A stretch of DNA of 11,593 nt, taken from the NCBI GenBank assembly GCA_900771165.1, contig CAAGMX010000452.1, positions 1-11,593 of the forward strand. The letters run 5' to 3'. The stretch comes from Victivallales bacterium (GTDB taxonomy: Bacteria > Verrucomicrobiota > Lentisphaeria > Oligosphaerales > Oligosphaeraceae). Every line of letters begins with the position of its first letter. Position 1 is the first letter of the stretch. Below, in pieces: positions 1-6,238 of the stretch. The position numbers were made by a program, and so were the translations under genes. The notes beneath the pieces were generated by a model, which searched no databases, was not told the DNA's origin, and was given only the letters and a program-made list of their open reading frames with translations.

Positions 1-779
1 AGGGCGTTGAAGGTGTGGAAGAACTCCTCCTGCATGCTGTCCTTCCCCTGGAAGAACTGGACATCGTCCACCAGGAGGACATCCACATTCCGGAAGTGCT
101 GGCGGAATTCGGACATCCGCTGGTTGCCCGGGGTGCGCACCGCCTCCACATAGAGATTGCCGAACTGCTCGCTGGTGAGGTAGACCACATTCTTGGAGGG
201 ATCCCTCTCCAGGACATCCCGGGCGATGGCCTGGAGAAGATGGGTCTTCCCCAAGCCGCTGGGGCCGTGTATGAAGAGGGGATTCTTGCCCTCTCCCGGA
301 TGGGCGGCCACCTCCAGGCAGCAGTTGTAGGCGAAGCGGGTATTCTCCCCCACCACAAAATTCTGGAAGGAGAAGAGGCGGTTCAGGTTGTCCAGGGCAT
401 GGGGATCCCCCTTTGCCACCGGACTGTCCACCACCGCCTTCTCCCGGGGAAGGGCAGAGGGCGCCGGAGCAGACGCCGGGGCAGGAGTCTCCTCCTCCGG
501 CATCTCATAGGCTCCCTCCTGGAAGACCACAGAAATCTCACGTCCCAGCAGGGAAGACAGGACTTCCTCCAGATCCCTGCGATAGTTGTTCTCCGCCCAA
601 TCCACGAAGGAATCCTTGGGGAACCCCAGAACCATCTCCGTCTCCGACAGGGAGACCGGACGGGCTACCTTCTCGCTAAACCACATCTCCACCTGGGCAG
701 CCGGTATCCTCTCCCGCAACAGGGGAAGGCAGCGACGCCACAGGGAAATGAGATTGCTGGGTTCAACGACGGAATCCAT
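1..779 (-). CDS. dnaA: Chromosomal replication initiator protein DnaA (N-terminal part, cut by window edge)
   Basis: DnaA binds DnaA boxes at oriC as an ATP-bound AAA+ protein, opens the origin and helps load the helicase. The visible 259 residues contain an N-terminal domain I (about 1-85, with the typical LWRRCLPLL and MWFSEKV stretches), a Pro/Ala/Glu-rich linker (about 90-125), and the start of the AAA+ domain. Walker A is GPSGLGKTH at residues 172-180 and Walker B is VLLVDDVQF at 234-242. The C-terminal part of the AAA+ module and the DNA-binding domain IV lie outside the window. The ATG at 779 is chosen because domain I begins directly after it; no Shine-Dalgarno sequence precedes it (the leader ends GTTTTCCTATT). 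The gene points away from a cluster of DnaA-box-like sites about 520 bp upstream, the usual dnaA-oriC arrangement. Identity is firm. Confidence 0.97.
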   Translation of the reverse strand, partial: MDSVVEPSNLISLWRRCLPLLRERIPAAQVEMWFSEKVARPVSLSETEMVLGFPKDSFVDWAENNYRRDLEEVLSSLLGREISVVFQEGAYEMPEEETPAPASAPAPSALPREKAVVDSPVAKGDPHALDNLNRLFSFQNFVVGENTRFAYNCCLEVAAHPGEGKNPLFIHGPSGLGKTHLLQAIARDVLERDPSKNVVYLTSEQFGNLYVEAVRTPGNQRMSEFRQHFRNVDVLLVDDVQFFQGKDSMQEEFFHTFNA

Positions 780-1140
780 AATAGGAAAACGCCCACTACA
801 CTCTCTCCCGCAGCGGAAGAGAACTTGGTAAGGAAGATATAGGGTGGAAAGGAAACGAGAAACCTGGGAGAGAAGAAAACCATCTCCCCCTGGGAAGACA
901 AAAAAGCCCCCCGGATCCCTGCGCAAAAACCACGGGGAACCCACGGAACCAAAAGAAATGCGCCGCCTTCCATAGGAAGAAGAATGCCCAGGAAGACCGG
1001 AAGCCGCCAGGGGATTCCGGGGGCCGGAAAAACCTCTCCCGGTCCGCATCCCCGGCGTGTGGCGAAAGGTAAGCCATTTTCCAAAATTGGCAACCCAGCC
1101 CCCCCCGGCATTTCCTCTCTCTCCTCCCCCCCTTTTCCCC
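780..1140. other. Long dnaA upstream region without a convincing gene
   Basis: About 360 bp between the dnaA start and the AT-rich origin segment. On the dnaA strand it is pyrimidine-rich with several T runs. I see no protein with recognisable features, no tRNA-like fold and no good promoter. One weak inverted repeat (1021-1027 with 1039-1045, seven pairs including one G-T) is present. The stretch is most likely a dnaA leader plus origin flank. Confidence 0.4.
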
Positions 1141-1298
1141 GTAAGTGCTTGATTTCCCTCTTGACAAAAATTTTTTTCTACATTCCACCCCAGGAAACCT
1201 CATTTGACACACAAATCAAAAAAACGTCGCAACAGGAAACCCTCCACCCTGAAATTTCATATTGTCCTAATTCCTTGATGTTTCAGGAGGATGTGGAA

Positions 1299-1329
1299 TT
1301 ATCTACACGGAATCTACAAGTTATCTACA
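1299..1329 (+). repeat. Three tandem DnaA-box-like sites with 11-bp spacing
   Basis: TTATCTACA occurs at 1299-1307 and again at 1321-1329. GAATCTACA lies exactly between them at 1310-1318. All are in the same orientation with starts 11 bp apart, about one helical turn, so DnaA protomers bound there would sit on the same face. The two outer copies differ from the consensus box TTATCCACA at one base; the middle one differs at three. A degenerate inverted site, TGTGGAATT, lies at 1292-1300. Confidence 0.7.
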
Positions 1330-1348
1330 AATAGAAGAATAACAGGCG

Positions 1349-1370
1349 AATAAAATTTTAACAAATCAAT
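1349..1370. other. AT-rich stretch, candidate DNA unwinding element
   Basis: Twenty of 22 bases are A or T, next to the DnaA-box cluster and inside an otherwise GC-rich chromosome. Between the last box and this stretch is a run of A-centred triplets, TAG AAG AAT AAC (1332-1343), which partly resembles the DnaA-trio element. Function as an unwinding element is inferred from position and composition only. Confidence 0.5.
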
Positions 1371-1512
1371 CGCTGATGGATTTTTGAAACCTTCGGATCT
1401 TGGGGACCGCTCTCTGCCGGGTGTTTTCCCCATACTTCATTCCCGGGCCTTTTTTTGGGGGAACCATCCGCGGTTCGGCGTTCTTCACGCTATAGTAGCA
1501 GAGCTTTGTTGT

Positions 1513-1533
1513 CCCTGTAGAGCCGCTGCAGGG
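1513..1533 (+). promoter_or_regulatory. Leader hairpin (attenuator-like or weak terminator)
   Basis: CCCTGTAG (1513-1520) pairs with CTGCAGGG (1526-1533) through eight pairs, one of them a G-T wobble, around a five-base loop. It is followed by GCGTTTTG and, further on, a run of six to seven Ts around 1548-1553. It lies between the putative -10 and the start codon at 1587, so it could act as a leader element, or it could end readthrough from the origin region. Confidence 0.4.
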
Positions 1534-1575
1534 GCGTTTTGTTCCCGTTTTTTCCATTTTACGACCGATTCCGCC

Positions 1576-1579
1576 AGGA
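1576..1579 (+). promoter_or_regulatory. Ribosome binding site (AGGA) fixing the start at 1587
   Basis: AGGA lies seven bases before the ATG at 1587. This is one of only a few clear Shine-Dalgarno sites in the window. It supports the ATG at 1587 over the in-frame TTG at 1539, which would add 16 residues not typical of the family. Confidence 0.6.
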
Positions 1580-1586
1580 AAAAGAG

Positions 1587-3662
1587 ATGAAAGAGAGCCA
1601 ACGACTTCACGAGATCTACGCAGGTGTTCTGGGCAAAGTCATCGGGGTGTATTTAGGGCGTCCGGTGGAGGGGATGACAAAGGAGTCCATCCAGAAAGAA
1701 GTGGGCTTCATCGATCATTACGTCGCCCAGGAGCGTGGGGTTCCCCTGGTGGTGTCTGACGATGACATTTCCGGCACCTTCACCTTTGTGCGTGCCTTGG
1801 AGGATTCTGGCCTTGGGGTGGAGACCAGTCCGGGCTTCTTTGGGGAGACCTGGTTGAACTACATTTGGGAGAATCTCACCATCCTCTGGTGGGGAGGGAT
1901 GGGGCGGAGTACGGAGCACACGGCCTATCTCCGGTTAAAGGCGGGCATCCACTCTCCAGAGTCGGGTTCCATGAAGCGCAACGGGAAGTGTGTGGCGGAG
2001 CAGATCGGGGGGCAGATTTTCATTGACGGCTTTGGATTGGTTTGTCCTGGGCGCCCTGGGCTGGCGGCCCGCTTGGCCCGCATGGCCGCCGGCGTCTCCC
2101 ACGACGGGGAGGCTGTCCATGCCGCTGTGGTGGTGGCCGCCATGGTCTCCGCCGCCTTCACCATCAAGAAGATGGATCGTCTCTTGGACATTGGCGTCTC
2201 CTTCATTCCCCAGGACTGCCTCATTGCCCAGGTGCACCGGGATGTGCGGAAGTGGTGCCAGGAGGACGGGGATTGGGAGGTCACTATGGGCCGCATCCAG
2301 GAGAAGTATGGGTATCAGCGCTTTGGAGGCGGCGTTCATGTGATTCCCAACCACGCCTTGATGGTCATGGCCTGGTGCTATGGAAAGGAGAGCTTCCGGA
2401 AAGCCCTGGCCATCTCGGTGACCGCAGGATGGGACACCGATTGCAACGGGGGAAATGTGGGAACGGTCATGGGCGTGTTGCTGGGGCTGGACAAAATCTG
2501 CGAGGAATACGACTTCCGCACGCCCTTTGCGGATCAGGTGTATCTTCCTACGGCGGAGGGAACGTATTCCAACACGGACTGCTGGAGGATTGCCCAGCAC
2601 CTGGGGCGGATTCTGGACCTTTTGGAGGACCGCCCCCCTGCGAAGCCCCAGGCCTGGCTGGATTTTGCCGCGCCGGGGGCCGTTCACGGCTTCCGTCCTG
2701 GCTCCTCCCCCTGCCCGGGAAACAAGCTCTCCCTGGCCAATCCCCGGGGTGAGGGGATGGAGATCTCCGTCGAGGCCAAGAAAGGGGTGGCCAAGGCGGA
2801 TGTGGTCATGGAGCTAGCCGCTCCTGCCCTCCGGGAACTCCCCGCCTTATCCTACCGCTCCATATCCGTCTCTCCCCTCTATCCCGGAATGGAGGTGGAA
2901 GCCCTCTTCCAGACGGATCTCCCCTGTGTCATCACCCCCTATGTCACCGTGATGAACCACAAGGGAGAAGATTCCCGGATTTGCGGAGATCCCCAGAAGG
3001 ATCCCGCCCGTGTGGTCTTCCCCCTTCCGGAGGGGGACTGTCTGTGCGTGCGCCAGCTGGGATTCCTCCTGGAATTCCCGGGAGAGCAGAAGGGGCATGC
3101 CGTCCTGCGCAAGGTGAATGCGGGGGGCCGCTTCCGCCATGCCTTCCCCTGCCTGCCTCCTGACGCGGCCCTCTATCCTGGCTGGCTCCTCAATGCGGAT
3201 GTGACCATGGGCGCCTACTCCAACGAAGCGGAAGAATTGTGCCACTTGTGCAGCAACGGAGAGCGGCGCTACGCCATCACCGGGGGCCAATGGTGGAGCA
3301 ACCAGTCCATCCAGAGCCACATCCGGCTCCACGGGGCCGAGATGGCGGGATTGGTGGCCTGCTACCAGGGCACGAAAAAATACCTCTCCCTCACCATCCG
3401 CCAAGGCATGCTGGTGCTGGCCCAGGAGTTCTATGGGGAGACCATTCTGGCCAAAGCCCCCCTCGCCTGGGACTCCGAGGACGCCCACGAACTTCGTCTG
3501 GAGTGCCGGGACGGCTTGGCCATCGGCTATGTGGATGGGCAGGAAATCCTCCGCTCCTCCTCCATTTCCCTGGAGATGACGGGAGGCGCCGGCTATCTGG
3601 TTCAGACCGGAAACGCCGGATTCGGCCAGACTCTCCTCTGCGGCTCCGCCCAAGTGTTCTAA
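1587..3662 (+). CDS. ADP-ribosylglycohydrolase-family protein with a long beta-rich C-terminal extension
   Basis: The product has 691 residues. The first 360 or so form an ADP-ribosylglycohydrolase (ARH/DraG-type) domain, an all-helical fold with a two-metal centre that cleaves N- or O-glycosidic bonds to ADP-ribose or related ribosides. Visible signatures are GVYLGRPVEGM (20-30), the acidic SDDD (57-60), GMGRSTE (104-110), SHDGEA (171-176) and the second metal motif GWDTDCNGGNVG (281-292). The metal-binding positions look intact. Residues from about 370 to the end are unrecognised, appear beta-strand rich and may form two sandwich modules; the last part (GLAIGYVDGQ) recalls laminin-G-like lectin folds. 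There is no signal peptide, so it is probably cytoplasmic. It is followed after 16 bp by a phosphohexomutase gene, which suggests a role in nucleoside or sugar metabolism rather than protein de-ADP-ribosylation. The true substrate cannot be told from sequence. Confidence 0.92.
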   Translation: MKESQRLHEIYAGVLGKVIGVYLGRPVEGMTKESIQKEVGFIDHYVAQERGVPLVVSDDDISGTFTFVRALEDSGLGVETSPGFFGETWLNYIWENLTILWWGGMGRSTEHTAYLRLKAGIHSPESGSMKRNGKCVAEQIGGQIFIDGFGLVCPGRPGLAARLARMAAGVSHDGEAVHAAVVVAAMVSAAFTIKKMDRLLDIGVSFIPQDCLIAQVHRDVRKWCQEDGDWEVTMGRIQEKYGYQRFGGGVHVIPNHALMVMAWCYGKESFRKALAISVTAGWDTDCNGGNVGTVMGVLLGLDKICEEYDFRTPFADQVYLPTAEGTYSNTDCWRIAQHLGRILDLLEDRPPAKPQAWLDFAAPGAVHGFRPGSSPCPGNKLSLANPRGEGMEISVEAKKGVAKADVVMELAAPALRELPALSYRSISVSPLYPGMEVEALFQTDLPCVITPYVTVMNHKGEDSRICGDPQKDPARVVFPLPEGDCLCVRQLGFLLEFPGEQKGHAVLRKVNAGGRFRHAFPCLPPDAALYPGWLLNADVTMGAYSNEAEELCHLCSNGERRYAITGGQWWSNQSIQSHIRLHGAEMAGLVACYQGTKKYLSLTIRQGMLVLAQEFYGETILAKAPLAWDSEDAHELRLECRDGLAIGYVDGQEILRSSSISLEMTGGAGYLVQTGNAGFGQTLLCGSAQVF

Positions 3663-3678
3663 TCTCCCTCCCGCCCCC

Positions 3679-5223
3679 ATGGCTTGCCCCTCCCGCGATT
3701 TCCTGAAACGCGATGACATTCGCGGCCTCTTCCCCAGTCAGCTCAACGGCGAAAGCGCCCGGCGCCTGGGGAAGGCGGTCTGCGAGCTTCTTCAGAGCAA
3801 AGGGAGCCCCCATCCCATTCTGGTGGTGGGCCATGACTGCCGTCGGGGCAACAGGGAGATTTCCCAGGGGTTGTCCCTGGGATTCTGGGAGGCGGGGGGA
3901 GAGTGCCGCCAAGCGGGGCTTGTCTCCACGGAGCACATCTACTACCTTTGCGGGGAGGAAGCCGAGAAGTACACCGCCGGCGCCATGGTCACCGCTTCCC
4001 ACAATCCCCGGGAATACAATGGAATCAAGTTTGTCCACTCCGGGTGCCGCCCCTTCTCCCCTGAGGATCTGGCCTTCCTGGGGCAGCGGGCGGATCAGCT
4101 ATACACCGAGGATGCCCCAGCCGCTCTGGATCCCCAGCGCTATGCCCGGCACCTCTTCTCGCTGGCCGGGCTTGCGGAACTGCCCGATGCCCCGGAACGC
4201 CCCCTGAAACTGCTGGTGCTCGCGGGCAATGGCATGGGACAGGTGGCCTTTGCCTCCCTTGCCGAGCTTCTGGCCTCCAAAGGGATCCAGACCCTCTTCC
4301 GGGAGGGACGCCCCAATGGAGACTTCCCCCATGGCGTCCCCAATCCTCTGCTGCCCGACTTCATGGAACGCCTGGGAAAGCAAGTCCGTCAGGAAAAAGC
4401 AGACCTGGGCATTGGATTTGACGGGGATGCCGACCGAGCGGGATTCACCGACGAGACCGGCGCCGTCATTCTGCCCTCCCAGGTTCTGGCTCTCATCGCC
4501 CAGGACAAGCTGGCCCGCTGCGGCGGCGCCTCCCCCGCCGGACGCCCCGTCATCATGAAAAATCTCTGCTGCTCCCAGCTGCTGGAGGAGCTGTTTCCCC
4601 AGGACGGCCCTGTGGAACTGGTGGAGACCCCCGTGGGCCATGGGCGCATCAAGCAACTGATGCGAGGGGAAGCCTTCCGGCAAAGAGTGCTCTTCGCCGG
4701 AGAACACTCCGGCCACTACTTCTATCCCGAGTTCCATTCGGTGGATAGCGGAGTCCTTACCACATTGTACATGGTCGGCCTGGTGCGGCGCAGCCAGCTT
4801 CAGGGACTTTCCCTCTCCCGTCAATTGGCTCCTTGGCGTGCCCGCTTCTCCTGGTCCGGAGAATTGAACTACCAAATGGAAAGCACGGAGGCCACCAGAC
4901 AGGCCATGGCGAAGGTGGCCAAGGCCATGGAGGAGAGAGGAGGCGGATGCCGTCGGGAAGTGCGCTTCGACGACACCCTTCAGGCCCAGCGGGTCTATTC
5001 CTCTTCCCTGCCCTACGATCCCCAGAGTCTGGGGGCCCCGGACCTGAAATTCCACTTCTCCCAAGGGGATGACGGCTGGTGGTTTGTGCTGCGCCCCTCC
5101 GGAAACGAACCGAAATTGCGCCTCAATGTGGAGGCCTGGGGCCGCGAGGCCGCCCGTCAGTGCCAGGATAAGGTGCAGGTCCTAGAAGCGCTCCTCCTGG
5201 CTTCCGGCGCCCAAAAGGCATAG
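3679..5223 (+). CDS. Phosphomannomutase/phosphoglucomutase (alpha-D-phosphohexomutase superfamily)
   Basis: This 514-residue enzyme should interconvert hexose 1-phosphate and hexose 6-phosphate through a phosphoserine. All four family loops are present: the catalytic serine loop TASHNP at 105-110 (Ser107), the metal-binding DGDADR at 248-253, the sugar-binding GEHSGH at 341-346, and the phosphate-binding RPSGNEPKLR at 472-481. The sugar loop is of the GEhSGH type found in bifunctional PMM/PGM enzymes (ManB/AlgC-like). It is somewhat longer than the roughly 460 residues usual for that group. It would supply mannose 1-phosphate or glucose 1-phosphate for glycan or nucleotide-sugar synthesis. 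The ATG lies 16 bp after the preceding stop, in a pyrimidine-rich spacer without a Shine-Dalgarno sequence, so expression is probably coupled to the upstream gene. Sugar preference is not certain. Confidence 0.95.
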   Translation: MACPSRDFLKRDDIRGLFPSQLNGESARRLGKAVCELLQSKGSPHPILVVGHDCRRGNREISQGLSLGFWEAGGECRQAGLVSTEHIYYLCGEEAEKYTAGAMVTASHNPREYNGIKFVHSGCRPFSPEDLAFLGQRADQLYTEDAPAALDPQRYARHLFSLAGLAELPDAPERPLKLLVLAGNGMGQVAFASLAELLASKGIQTLFREGRPNGDFPHGVPNPLLPDFMERLGKQVRQEKADLGIGFDGDADRAGFTDETGAVILPSQVLALIAQDKLARCGGASPAGRPVIMKNLCCSQLLEELFPQDGPVELVETPVGHGRIKQLMRGEAFRQRVLFAGEHSGHYFYPEFHSVDSGVLTTLYMVGLVRRSQLQGLSLSRQLAPWRARFSWSGELNYQMESTEATRQAMAKVAKAMEERGGGCRREVRFDDTLQAQRVYSSSLPYDPQSLGAPDLKFHFSQGDDGWWFVLRPSGNEPKLRLNVEAWGREAARQCQDKVQVLEALLLASGAQKA

Positions 5224-5256
5224 CATGCCCCCCTCCTTCCCTCTTTTGCTTCTCTC

Positions 5257-5658
5257 ATGCTCCAACTCGACTTCCAAAAAAATCCCGACGGCCTCGTCCC
5301 TGCCATTGTCCAGGATGGAAAAACCGGACAAGTCCTCATGCTCGCCTATCTAAATCAGGAGGCCTGGGAGCTATGCCAAAAGACCGGTCTAGGCACCTAT
5401 TGGTCCCGCTCCCGCCAGGAAATCTGGGTCAAGGGAAAAACCTCCGGCAATCTCCAGAAGATTCAGGAGATTCGGGTGGATTGCGATTTGGACACCGTGA
5501 TTCTCAAGGTGGAGCAAGTGGGCGGAGCCGCCTGCCACGAAGGCTATCCCAGCTGCTTCTTCCGAAAGCTGAACCCCGATGGCACGCTGACAGTGGTGGA
5601 GGAACGAGTCTTCTCCCCGGAAAAAGTCTACGCTCCCAAGCCCCCCTCGCAGACCTAG
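5257..5658 (+). CDS. hisI: Phosphoribosyl-AMP cyclohydrolase
   Basis: HisI catalyses the third step of histidine biosynthesis, hydrolytic opening of the adenine ring of N1-(5'-phosphoribosyl)-AMP. The 133-residue protein is the single-function form, without a fused HisE pyrophosphohydrolase domain. Signature stretches are YWSRSR (48-53), WVKGKTSGN (57-65), the metal-binding VDCDLD (74-79, with Asp75, Asp77 and Asp79) and the zinc motif AACHEGYPSCFFR (91-103, with Cys93 and Cys100). It starts 33 bp after the phosphohexomutase stop, in a C/T-rich spacer lacking a Shine-Dalgarno sequence, and is probably the last gene of that unit. No other his gene is visible, so the pathway is scattered in this genome. 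Confidence 0.97.
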   Translation: MLQLDFQKNPDGLVPAIVQDGKTGQVLMLAYLNQEAWELCQKTGLGTYWSRSRQEIWVKGKTSGNLQKIQEIRVDCDLDTVILKVEQVGGAACHEGYPSCFFRKLNPDGTLTVVEERVFSPEKVYAPKPPSQT

Positions 5659-5881
5659 CCCCCGGCCCCTGGGGCGCACACGGAACAAAGAGGGATATTT
5701 CCCACGGCGCACCCAGAATCCCCGGCAGGCCGAGAGAGAGAGAAACCCTAGAGGGGCGGCCTGCCGCCCATCCTCGCTCCATGTTCCGTGAATAACTCGA
5801 TGGCAAAAGAACGCCACACCGTGGAAAGGATGCAGGGCGCCTTTCTATATCATCATATCTCCTTGTGCTGCAATAGTTTAT
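5659..5881. other. Convergent intergenic region after hisI
   Basis: About 220 bp between the hisI stop and the terminator of the opposing unit. Apart from a GC-rich inverted repeat at 5723-5766 I see no gene. The part from 5800 onward becomes AT-rich. Confidence 0.5.
5723..5766. repeat. Ten-bp perfect inverted repeat with an alternative internal hairpin
   Basis: CGGCAGGCCG (5723-5732) is the exact reverse complement of CGGCCTGCCG (5757-5766), with a 24-base purine-rich loop. The right arm can instead fold locally, GGGCGG (5754-5759) with CCGCCC (5764-5769). No T run follows on the hisI strand, so it is not a classical intrinsic terminator. It may still protect or end the hisI transcript. Confidence 0.5.
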
Positions 5882-5938
5882 AAAAAAAACCAGGCGAGCC
5901 TTCAAGAGAGAAAGAGGGACTCTTGAAGGCCGCCTGGT
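5882..5938 (-). terminator. Strong intrinsic terminator of the leftward unit
   Basis: On the minus strand, ACCAGGCG plus GCCTTCAAGAG (5938 to 5920) pairs with its complement (5908 to 5889) through about 19 bp broken by one bulged base, around an 11-base loop. Eight Ts follow directly. This is a textbook Rho-independent terminator for leftward transcription. There is no T run on the other side, so it should work in one direction only. It marks the end of the transcription unit that contains the FKBP and thuA genes, or of a shorter RNA starting in the preceding intergenic stretch. Confidence 0.87.
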
Positions 5939-5947
5939 CGGGAACCT

Positions 5948-6171
5948 TGGGACGCCCGTTAAGGCTTAGGGGGAGTTACAACTCTCCCCGGATCAGCAAG
6001 CGTCCCACATGCCACCAGCAAAAGCCGGTGGAAAGAATAATCACCGTGGCGATCATAGCTCCAAAGCCAGGGGTATCGCCCTGGCTCCTCCAGCGTCATC
6101 CGTCTTCCCTACCCTGCCGTCAGAGCAGGGGGACGGCGGGAAAGAACGCCTCCGCCCGTTCCCGACGGCGG
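5948..6171 (-). other. Hairpin-dense segment before the terminator (possible structured RNA)
   Basis: Several inverted repeats follow one another. TGGGACGC (5948-5955) pairs with GCGTCCCA (6000-6007), enclosing a hairpin at 5969-5989 (8 bp with one bulge). Further hairpins are at 6012-6031 (CCACC with GGTGG), 6065-6086 (AGCCAGGG with CCCTGGCT, perfect), 6113-6140 (GCCGTC with GACGGC plus flanks) and 6152-6171 (CCGCC with GGCGG). The region lies just upstream of the strong leftward terminator. It could be a structured 3' untranslated region or a small RNA. It does not resemble tmRNA, RNase P RNA, 6S RNA or SRP RNA as far as I can judge by eye. Confidence 0.4.
5976..6056 (-). CDS. Possible 26-aa single-span membrane microprotein
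   Basis: The reading frame starts with MIATVIILSTGFCWW and ends with RLLIRGEL, which gives one hydrophobic span of about 16-18 residues and a short basic tail. In size and topology it resembles small accessory subunits of membrane transporters, but I cannot assign a family and no transporter gene is adjacent on this strand. A perfect 8-bp hairpin ends 8 bp before the ATG. A GGAG lies only two bases before the ATG, too close for a normal Shine-Dalgarno site. The stop lies about 38 bp before the terminator stem, a typical distance for a last gene. It could equally be chance within a structured RNA. Confidence 0.27.
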   Translation of the reverse strand: MIATVIILSTGFCWWHVGRLLIRGEL

Positions 6172-6238
6172 CTGTTCCCTGTCCATTCTGCGGCATTCAG
6201 CGAGAAAGGAGGGGAAAAGGAGAGAACGGGGGAGAGGA

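Larger units (their letters stand above)
1141..1392. other. Putative chromosomal replication origin (oriC)
   Basis: This segment is markedly richer in A and T than its GC-rich surroundings and lies directly upstream of dnaA. It contains three DnaA-box-like nonamers in tandem (1299-1329) and a 22-bp stretch with only two G/C bases just to their right (1349-1370), a candidate DNA unwinding element. Further AT-rich blocks lie at 1161-1182 and 1202-1224. A weaker box-like site, TTTTCTACA, is at 1174-1182. Position beside dnaA, box clustering and an AT-rich neighbour are the established hallmarks of bacterial origins. No experimental or skew evidence is available here, and the boxes deviate from the consensus TTATCCACA. 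Confidence 0.68.
1393..1586 (+). promoter_or_regulatory. Leader of the ADP-ribosylglycohydrolase operon
   Basis: This gap must hold the promoter of the rightward three-gene unit unless it starts inside oriC. A TATAGT hexamer at 1491-1496 matches five of six bases of the bacterial -10 consensus, but no matching -35 lies 16-18 bp upstream, so the promoter call is weak. Downstream of it a hairpin sits at 1513-1533. Confidence 0.3.

Noticed and set aside
15..842. A 275-codon plus-strand frame at the left edge
   Set aside because: It is antisense to dnaA, which has Walker A and B motifs in the other strand.
665..1111. A 148-codon minus-strand frame upstream of and overlapping the dnaA start
   Set aside because: It overlaps the first 115 bp of dnaA in another frame and shows no family signature; the region is more likely dnaA leader.
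1161..1190. TTGACA at 1161 (and again at 1204) as promoters
   Set aside because: No -10-like hexamer lies 16-18 bp downstream of either; they are probably by-products of the AT-rich origin segment.
1539..1586. TTG start for the ADP-ribosylglycohydrolase
   Set aside because: The ATG at 1587 has a properly spaced AGGA, and the family domain begins soon after it.
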